Origin: Crambe crambe
Lineage: Eukaryota; Porifera; Demospongiae; Poecilosclerida; Crambeidae
NCBI GenBank assembly: GCA_963924555.1
Contig: OZ004581.1
Coordinates: forward strand, 1,612,001-1,676,000
Direction: 5' to 3'
DNA length: 64,000 nt
Part shown: one piece after another, positions 36,201 to 46,200 of the stretch
Numbering within the stretch: the first letter of the stretch is position 1
How the letters are laid out: every line of letters starts with the position of its first letter
Translations under genes and position numbers: made by a program
Notes under the pieces: model-generated
The model's input: the letters and a program-made list of their open reading frames with translations, nothing else
What the model was told of the DNA's origin: nothing
Database searches by the model: none

Positions 36201-39200
36201 ACATTTAGCATGCAGTGGAGGTAATGTTAGCCTAGTTCAAACTCTGATACGAGATCACAAGGCTAATATCAATGTTAGGGATGATCAAAATAATACACCA
36301 CTTCATGTGGCAGCATTGTGTGGGAAAAAAGAGGTTGCATTGTTTTTAATTAATAAGGTGGGTTGTGACATTAATCTCAAAGGTCATATAGGTCAGTCTT
36401 TGCTACATTCAGCATGCAATGGAGGTAATGTTAGCCTTGTTCAAACTCTAATACAAGACTACAAGGCTAATATCAATGCTAGGGATGATCGAAATAGAAC
36501 ATCACTCCATGTGGCAGCATTGTTTGGGAAAAAAGAGGTTGCATTGTTTTTAATTAATGAAATGGGCTGTGACATAAATGTCAAAGGTGGTTTAGGTTGG
36601 TCTTTGTTACATTTAGCATGCTATGGAGGTAATATTAGACTAGTTCAAACTCTGATACAGTACCACAAGGCTGATGTCAATGCTACGGATGATCAAAATT
36701 ACATGCCACTCCATGTGGCAGCATTGGGTGGAAAAAAGGCTGTTGCATTGTTTTTAATTAATGAAATGGGCTGTGACATAATTGATAAAGGTTTAGGTTG
36801 GTCTTTATTACACTTAGCATGTTATAGAGGTGATGTTAGCCTAGTCCAAACTTTGATACAGTACCACAAAGCTGATATCAATGCTAGGCATGATGAAAAT
36901 GATACACCACTCCACGTAGCAGCATTAGGTGGAAATAAAGAGGTTGCATTGTTTTTAATTAATGAAATGAGCTGTGACATAAATGTCAAAGGTCGTTTAG
37001 GTTGGTCTTTGTTACATTTTGCATGTTATGGAGGTGACATTAACCTAGTTCAAACTCTGATACGAGACCATAAGGCTGATATCAATGCTAGGGATGATCA
37101 AAATAACACACCACTCCATGTGGCAGCATTGTGTGGGAAAAAAGATGTAGCATTGCTTTTAATTGATGAGGTGGATTTTGAAATTGATGTCAAAGGTTGT
37201 ATACTAGGTCGGTCTTTGTTACATTTAGCATGCAGTGGAGGTAATGTTAGCCTAGTTCAAACTCTAATACAAGACCACAAGGCTGATATCAATGTTATGG
37301 ATGATCAAAATAACACACCACTCCACATTGCAGCATTGAGTGGAAAAAAAGAGGTTGCATTATTTTTAATTAATGAAATAGGCTGCGATGTAAATATCAA
37401 GGATAATTTAGGTTGGTCTTTGTTACATCTGGCATGCTATGGAGGTAATATTAGCCTAATTCAAATTCTTATAAGAGACCATAAGGCTGATATCAATGCT
37501 AGGGATGATGAAAATAACACACCACTCCATATGGCAGCATTGTGTGGGAAAAAAGAGGTTGCATTGTTTTTAATTCATGAAATGGGCTGTGACATAAATG
37601 TTAAAGGTTGTTTAGGTTGGTCTTTGTTACATTTAGCATGCAGTGGAGGTAATGTTGGCCTAGTTCAAACTCTGATACGAGACTACAAGGCTGATATCAA
37701 TGCTAGGGATGATCAAAATAACACACCACTCCATTTGGCAGCATTGTGTGGGAAAAAAGAGGTTGCATTGTTTTTAATTAATGAGGTGGGTCATGACATT
37801 AATATTAAAGGTTATTTAGGTCGGTCTTTGTTACATTTGGCATGCGATGGAGGTAATATTAGCCTAGTTCAAGCTTTAATACGAGACCACAATGTTGATA
37901 TTAATGCTAGGGATGAACAAAGTAACACACCGCTCCATGTGGCAGCAATATGTGGGAAAATAGAGGTTGCATTGTTCATAATTAATGAGGTGGGATGTGA
38001 CATTAATGCCAGAGGTCATTTGGGTTATACTATGCTTCATATGGCATGTTCAGATGGCAATGTTCAGCAAACTAATACTTTGATACGAGACTATAAGGCT
38101 GATATTAATGTTAGAGATGATGATAATAATACCCCTCTTCATGTGGCAATTCGCTATCGGAATTTAGAAATCATGTCCATTTTAATCAATAATTATGACT
38201 GCTATTTCCATGACAGAGATCACAATGGCTACTCATTACTACACACAGTATGCAGCCATGATTACCATTCTCTAATAGAAAAGCTCAGTGACCACATATC
38301 ACCTTTAGTAGTAGACGATGAAGGTAACACTCCCCTTCATATTTGTTCCTCACGTGGCCATACCAAATGTATTGAGGTATTACTGCAAAAAAATGCTCCA
38401 ATTCTGATAAGAAATAATTCAGGAAAGACTCCGATGGACTTAGCAAAAGGTGATGCTAAATTACTAATTAATGAGTACATGAAACAAAATCGAGATAAAA
38501 CACTGGTTGACTATCATGGCATGCAAGAGTGTGCAAAGAAGAAGTACTCAGGTGCTCAACATATAACCAGGTTATTTATAATTGGTAATCCTGGTGCAGG
38601 GAAGAGCTCCCTTGTCGAATCACTTAAAAGGGAAGGCTATTTCGAATCTTTTTGGAGGGTATCTGAATCTACTGTACCCCCTCACACTGCTGGTATAGTC
38701 CCTAGTATACATACCAGTAAACACTATGGGAGAGTCCAGTTCTATGACTTTGCTGGAGACCCTGAGTATTACTCCTCACATGCTGCTATACTGGAGAATC
38801 TTGCCTCATCAAGTAAGGGTGACAACATATTCATTATTGTGATTGATTTGACACAAGATAACTCAGCTATTGAGAATGTTTTGCACTATTGGTCTGCATT
38901 CATACAACACCAGAATTTTAAGAACAAGCCTTCCCTTATTGTAATAGGGAGCCACTCAGATCTAGTGAACAAAGAAAGTCTAGCCCAAAAAAGCAATTTT
39001 TTTGAAAAACTCTTTAGAAAATACTCAGTGACCACAAGACTGGGTCAAAACACTGCATACTTTCAGTTAGATTGCTGTAAACCAGGATCCAAAAAGATCA
39101 GTGAGGTCCAGGAGCACCTTATTAGTTTAACAGGTAAGTCCCATTCCTATCGATTGTCTTTTGAAGCAAGCATTCTCTTAGGGCTATTGGAGAAAGATTT

Positions 39201-40854
39201 CAGCAATGTCACTGCTTGTCCTGTCAGTACATTAGTATCCCACATAGAGGACACTGGGGTACACCTTCCCAATAAAGCTGAATTTTTACACCCCATACTG
39301 CATGAACTCCATGAGGTTGGTATTTTATTACTAATGGGAGACAGAACTACTAAGCATAATTACCACATAACATTAAAGACATCTAAACTTACTAATGAAG
39401 TTCATGAAACCCTGTTTTCTAAGCCTGCTATTCAAAAAATCAGACAAATGAGTGAACTTGGATATCTTTCATCTCTTAGTATTGGAATCATCCCTGAAGC
39501 CTTTCTAGAAGAGATCCTTCCTCCATATATCACAAAAGAATGCCTTGTTCATCTTCAGTATTGCCAAGAAATTAAGCTTAAAGATATAGGCCTGTTCCTT
39601 TCCACACCACAGGAGATTTCATCTAGTAGTCCTCGGTCATTCTTATTCTTTCCTGCTCTCTGTAGTGCAGATAAGAGTGAAGTGTCATGGACCACACCTC
39701 CTGATAGCTACGGTATTGGGTGGCTTGCACAGTGCACTGATCCTTATGACTACTTCCCCCCACGCTTCCTTCATGTCCTTCTTCTCAGAATAGTCTTCAG
39801 GTTCACACTCACTGCCCCTCGAGAACATCCATCACGAGAAACTAGGCACTTTCAACATCTCTGCACCATGTGGAAAATTGGTGTGCATTGGTTGATGGAG
39901 GAGGGAGTAGACTGCATGGTGGAGATGGTAAACATTAATAAAGGACCTGGAGTGGTAGTCATCACCAGAAGTGATCAAGACACAGTAGAAAATTGCATTA
40001 GTGTCTTCAATAGAATAGTTAGTAGTGTAATGGTGACTATGAAAGAATTCTGCCACTCCATCAGACCTCAGTTTTTTCTGCTTGACTCCACACAACAGGA
40101 TGACTACCTCAGTGAGGACAACTTCTTTGCTATGAGTAAAGTGGAGAAGATCCTGTTATCTTCCAAGAGGGAGGAAACAGTCGTTAGTAAAACCGGGAAG
40201 AAGAAAATGAAGCGTTTTAAGTTGCTCTGGATGCAAAAAATCACTCATTGGAACACTTTATTCCAAATAGACTTCACCTCTGTCCACTTTCATCTCAAAA
40301 CTATAGTTAGAGATCTTTTTGATCTTGGTCTCCAACTTGAAATCCCCAGTAGTGTCCTTGAGGCCATAGAGGTGCAGTATCCCAATAACATAGATAGACA
40401 GAGGAGAGAACTTGTGAGAAAGTGGATGAGCTCTTCTCAGGATCTCCCATGTTGGTGGCACCTTGTGGAGGCACTGAAGAAGATTGGTAAAAGAGCCATA
40501 GCAGATGAAATCGGAAAGGAATATGGTGAGTAGCTAAATTTAAGAGCTATCTCCACTTTAATATCCTTTTCTACAGGTGACCACATTCGACTCCAGAAAA
40601 AGCTGCTTAACCCAAAGCTCCAAACCATTACACCTGATGTTGAGTTTCTGGAGCTGTTTGCTGGAGTGGTAGGATCCAAGTGGTCATCCCTGGCCTGCCT
40701 TCTTTCCCTGACCAGTGAGGAGATAGAAGAAGTGAAGACAGAAGAGGAAGATCAAGCCCTCCTGATGCTGAAGAAGTGGTCCTCCAAGGAAGGGGCCACA
40801 TATGGTCAGCTCTGCAACAGACTCAAAACAATCTCACTCTTTCAGTATGTCTAA
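33260..40854 (+). pseudogene. Ankyrin-ROC-COR-death-death protein, frameshifted
   Basis: ATG at 33260. About 45 ankyrin repeats (DNTPLHVAAL / SLLHLACSGG type) run to about 38450. A ROC GTPase domain follows, with P-loop GNPGAGKSS (38585), DFAGDPEYYSSH (38750) and GSHSD in place of NKxD (38948). A COR domain (39150-40150) and a death domain (about 40220-40520, ending WWHLVEALKKIGKRAI) come next. A 51-base intron (40526-40576) leads to exon 2 (40577-40854), a second death domain ending TAA. ROC-COR proteins are GTP-controlled scaffolds (LRRK, DAPK1, MFHAS1); with death domains the likely role is immune or death signalling (inference). A 10-bp deletion at about 35943 between ATTA repeats shifts the frame and stops it at 35965; the other frame is open from there to 40525. 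Hence a broken allele, or an assembly error in a repeat array. Confidence 0.8.
33640..38135 (+). repeat. Tandem DNA array of about 22 ankyrin-pair units (about 201 bp)
   Basis: Each unit encodes two ankyrin repeats and starts GATGATCAAAATAACACACC. Many units differ by only a few percent. Most length changes keep the frame (for example the shortened units at about 33790 and 35215); the one at 35943 does not. Repeats before 33640 and after 38135 are more diverged. Confidence 0.85.
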
Positions 40855-43207
40855 CTATAGTGTAGTGTGTGATGACGTCATTATTTGTAGCTACTATTTT
40901 TTCTTTTGTTTTTGTTTTTGTTGTTGTTTCTCATTTTTTGGCAGTCATGCTTGCATATTTTTTGATTTCGTGCATGTGGAATTCATTTCAAGAAAGAGTG
41001 TTCACTTATTATTTTTTAATTTCATGTTTGTAGCTATTTAGCTAATTTATCTGTCCTTTCATGTCCACACAGCTAGCTAACTCCTATTCTTATAAGTAAT
41101 AATAGTTGTAGTCCTACCTGAGCAGTCACTCTCTCTGATTATTCTATCTCCTGTTTTCATTCTCTACCATCTCCATCTTCCATTACCTTCTCTGTCTCTT
41201 AATATTATATCATTAGTCTGTTGTATATAGCTTCTAGTTACCTCCTATTGAATCTGCACAATACAAGTACTTCACTCGCTAATGAAATTGGTAAGTGTTA
41301 CTGCAGAGTAGACATATTCATTTTTATAATCTCCTCCTCCAGGTTCATTCTCTCTTTTGGATGGTCATGTGACCATTTCCCTCTGAGTCCAGATATGTAG
41401 CTATGTGGTCATTCTCCTCTCCCAGTGATATGGCATTCCTTCCAAGTATGATGTCATGTGACCATCAATTCTCCTTTGTCATGATAATAATGCTACATTC
41501 ATAGGGTCCTTCTTTAGTGAAATAAAGAAGTAAGTATCTATGGTAATGATCATTTAGTGACTATTTATAATGTAATAGGTAGCCGTTACTTTCCCTCTTT
41601 CTCTTGTTCTGGTCCATAGAAGCAGAAGATTCAAATCTTCCTGAGAAGGCTAAGTGCTACTTTCTACAGGACTCTTCCCTACAATCATCTCTACCTCAAC
41701 TATTTATCCTACAGCATAGAATTCAGCTAAAACTATAATACTTGATCCAGCTATTGAATGAGCTGCTCTGCCTGAGCCCATTGAAGTTACACAAAAATGG
41801 AAAGGGTAAGAGACTCATTTAGCTACAACCATTTATATTTAGCTATTATATGCATAACCTTCCTTTCCAGATAATATAAACAGGTGGCCATTTTCTTTTT
41901 GTCATGTGACCGTTCTCCTCCATATCTAAGGCAATGATGTGAGTCATGGACATGTAGCCATTACTTTTCCTTTACTATCCAGAGATGTACGTATTAAGAC
42001 ACAAGCACAAGCAGAATCCTGAAAAGGCCGAATGCTAGTTTTCCTACAACCTCTTTCCCTGAATCATCTATATCTCCATTTATCCGGCTACAGTGAATTC
42101 TTTATTCGGCTACAGTGAATTATTTATCTGGCTACGGTTAATATTGGAACTATTAATTTTATCGGACTACAGATACTAGCTACTTGAATATTCGAACTTT
42201 TATCCAGCTACAATAGAATTCTTTATCTGGCTAGCTATAGAGAACTTTTATCCAGCTACAGTTAATTAATATTCTTTATCCGGCTGCAGACACTGTTAAT
42301 ATTTGATCTCTTTATCCGGCTAAAGTGAACTCTCTATCCAGCAACTCTGTCTGGCTACAGTTAGATCTATCCAGCTACTTTGATAATCATTTTGCAACAG
42401 CCTTTACATTCGAACTTTACATGTACAGTACAGTTACATAGCTAAAGCAATTGTATTCATCTGATCTTTATCTGTTCTCCAGTTTACAGTTTAACAGCCC
42501 TACTGATAGCCTAATAATGTCACTTTTATATCTGGTCACACATTTTTACAAAAATTATTTTTGCATAGTTTGTTTATAGCTGTGTAGCTATGTATACCCC
42601 TATTATTATAATATATGCTGATTCTAATATACTATGTATAACTTCCCAATCTCATGCTATCAGAGACATTCTGTATGCTCTTTCTGAATAATTGTGATAA
42701 TAGTGTTTGAGTCTTATGAGCAAAAATTTGAAACTGAGTTATTGCTATGTACTATTACGTAATGAAGAGTGTGGAATAACTCAAAGCACACTGTGACCAC
42801 AGGTTTTTCATTGTCCCTCCCCCCAAAACGACAACAAAAATCAGATGGCATCTGATTATTATGACTAGCATCCAGAACACATACGCACTGTTCACGTGGG
42901 ATGATGTAATGGTAATTACAAAAAATGTCCTACATAGCTATACTAGTATTTCCTGACAATTTTTTTTCCAGAAAACAACAAAAACAATAACAAACAATCC
43001 TCATTGAATGTATATTATAATGAAAAAGAACTCCTGCAAGCTATAGCTAGATACATGTACAATAAACTTCAGAATGTGGATGTCTAACTACAAATTAATA
43101 TGATATTAATTTCTAACAAAAAAGAGGGGAAAATTGAAAACTAGCTATGAGAAGCAATCTTGAACTAGATAGCTAGCTATATAAAATGCAGCTGACTAAT
43201 TATATAA
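40855..43207. other. Intergenic with duplicated and minisatellite sequence
   Basis: No gene seen. Segments near 41615-41700 and 41990-42075 are diverged copies (AGCAGA...CTGAGAAGGC...ATGCTA, then CCTACAATCATCT). A T-rich stretch (40895-40945) follows the ankyrin gene's stop. Confidence 0.5.
42073..42385. repeat. Irregular minisatellite, consensus TTTATCCGGCTACAG
   Basis: About eleven degenerate copies of TTTATCCGGCTACAG separated by 5-25 bases of AT-rich filler (for example at 42073, 42098, 42123, 42201, 42225, 42247, 42276, 42310). Not in a consistent frame, so not coding. Confidence 0.75.
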
Positions 43208-46200
43208 CTAATATCTGCTTTCAAATTTGGTGATAGCCTCTCTGCTTTTCCCCAATTTCACACAGTGCTGTTCTGTAAGTAATTTCAACTCCAATGAATG
43301 GATTTTCAATCTCCTTTCAAACATTGCCTTCCACTGCACTAAAATGTCACTCTCTTTGCCATTGAAAAATTCATTCATCTGATATTTAAGTGGTTTAATT
43401 TGCTCTGAAACATAAGGTTCCAGCTTCCTACACTTGTCTTCCACCAAGGCAGGAACATCCCTTAGAGGAGCAGCACAGATTTCATCTTCAACTTTCTGTT
43501 CCCACTTTAACATTGCTTCTGTAAATGTCCATTCCCACTTGCTATATGCAGTTTCTAATGAGTTGTAAACAATGATCTCAAGAGTATTCTTGAAGCAGAA
43601 AACAAATTTTTCTTTAAGTAGAGACACCCATAAGTCATTAATTTTCACTACAAAGGAGGAGAGATAGAGGTAGCCGGCATCTTTTTCAGTAGCTCTACTA
43701 TATATACATTCAATGATGTGTTTCTTTAACATTTGAGCAGATTGGCTGTACCCTCTGTTAACAGGGGCCATTGGTGGATCACCTTTCCATAATCCAGGGA
43801 AATGATGGACATCAGTCTGATCATTGAATTTTATCACATCGTTAAAGGACTTAAACTGTCCCTCACAATTCTCTTCCCTTGCTGCATCAAGTATAATCTG
43901 ATCCAATTTCTGTGTAAACTTATTACGTTCACAATATATGCTTGCCCCAGCATTTTGATGAACAAATTGGCAGCTTGGATTAAATTTGACTTGAATCATG
44001 CGAAGAAATGCATGAACTGATATCTGCAAAATATCGTCCATGTCTCCAGCTACCTCACCATAAATATTGATCAGGGTTGTATTGGCTAGACCAATAACAA
44101 ATGTGGCAAGTTCATTGTCATGCTTTTGTGTTTTAAGTGGGTCGAGTTCAGGAGCACGCAAACCTTCAGTGTCAACCACCAACACATATTCACATTTTAT
44201 TCTTTGTCGTAACTCCTCATCCAGTGAAAGTAGCTGCATGAATGCTCCACGAGTACATCTACCAGCACTGACATTGAATTGGAGGCCGAATGCTGTGTTT
44301 AGCATTGTGGACTTCCCTGTGCTTTGAAGTCCAAGGACTGACAGCACAAAAATTTTAGGATCTCCAAGCATTTCTACTGCTGAACGAAGCACAGCAGTGA
44401 CCCACAGTAGAGGTACATGAGCAGCATCACCATCCATCAGTTCCAAAGGGTAGCCATCAATAAAGAGCTCAGCAGCTACTTTAGGAAGACAAGAAAGATT
44501 TTTTCCATAGTCACCTGATTCTAGAGCAGCTTCATACACTTGACCAAGTTCACGGAAGAGGTGTTCTAAACCAAAAGAATCTTCTTGAAGGTTTTCCAAT
44601 TCCTTCTTCAGTTTATCACTCTTGAATTTTACCTCACCTTCATCAGAGTCATCCTTAGCGGATAACTCTATACGTACAGATTTATACTGGTGCTTCATTT
44701 CTGATATTTTTTCCCTTGAAAGATTGTCCAATTCTAGTTTCAAGCATTTTAAGAAATAGTATCTCAAGGTTGTATTGGAAGATTCTCGAAGTTGAAGCAG
44801 AGAGACTATGAAAGATTCCATTAATGAAGTAAGAGAATTAATATGACCCAATTGTTTATCTCGAATACTTCTTTTATCACTTTGGATATCTGCAGTGTAA
44901 TGATTCACTTTTTTCTTTCCCCTCTGAGTTTGTCGATAGAGTTCCTTTTCATTAGCAGCCCAAGCTTTCCACATATCACTGCCCTGCAATGGAAGCATGG
45001 CATCTTTCAAGTTAGGTTCCTTTTCTTTAGAGATAGTAACAATATTCATCAATCCTTTAGCAAGATTTATACCATTCTTGCAAGGATTGCTACTTTCATC
45101 AACAAGAATCCCTTCCTCTCTGATGCCATTGCATATAGTCTCAATGGATTTATTCAGTTTCTCCATATTTTTCTTGATTCTCTTACAAATTAAAAAACTA
45201 ATTTGTGATGAATTTTTTCTCGAAAGATTGATTATATGTGGTCTGGGAATTGCTTTCTTCAGTGATGCTAATGCTGGTATTTTATCAGCATCATTCAATA
45301 TAGTCATGCCACTGGGAGATGAACAAAATATTTCAACTGCCTCACTCTCAAACTTCAAGTCCTCCTCAGTGAGAAGGATAAAGCACATGGAAGATATCTG
45401 GCTGAGGAATCTGCTCTGTACAAGATGGTCCCTACCATCGCCATGGAGGTTTAAAAAAGTAACAGCATCTGGAAATGTATCAGATGGTTTTCCAGCTGGA
45501 AGATACCAACACATGTCAACAAGTCCTTCTCCAAACAAATGATGTCGTTGTCCACCAGGGCAGTCACGATGGAAGAAGTGATCACAGTTGGAGTCACTAA
45601 TGACCTCATTTAATATCTTTGACTTTGATGCACCATACTTCTGATGTTTTCCAAAGCGCATGAATGATACAATTGGCATTTCATAACTGACTATCGGATG
45701 TGTTTGCTGGACTATTTCACCATCTTCATTGGTGCACTTCCACTCTTTGATAATGGAGCGCATGGCCCAAAGAGGAAGAGTTAATTGCTTGGTGAAAGGA
45801 TCTGGTAAGAGAAATGGAACAGCTAGCTGACATTTGGCCAACCTAGAGAACAAATCTTGACGGAGAAAGTCATCTGAGCAAAGAATTAAGGCAAGGAGAC
45901 TGTCAACTGGGTGAATCCCATTAGAGTTGACACCGAATTCATCTTCATCTGAGTCATCGGAACTATCACTGAATTCATCTTCATCTGAGTCATCGGAACT
46001 ATCATCCTTGTAGTGTGAACTATAAAGATCACGTTTACCCGCAGACATCAGTTCAGATCTACATAATGAATCATATGACATCAGCTTTTGTAGAATAAGG
46101 AAGGGAAGCTGCTTTGGATCAGTTGGAGGAGTCTCCTTCAAAGACAGTCTCAATGGTTCTGGTCTAATGCACAGAGCATCTTGCATTCGTAGCCCCTTGG

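Noticed and set aside
33640..38135. CRISPR-like regular repeats
   Set aside because: The 201-bp units are coding ankyrin pairs without unique spacers.
35992..40533. Second half of the ankyrin gene as a separate gene
   Set aside because: The frame extends upstream into the same repeat unit and begins at a TTG, not an ATG; a 10-bp deletion explains the split.
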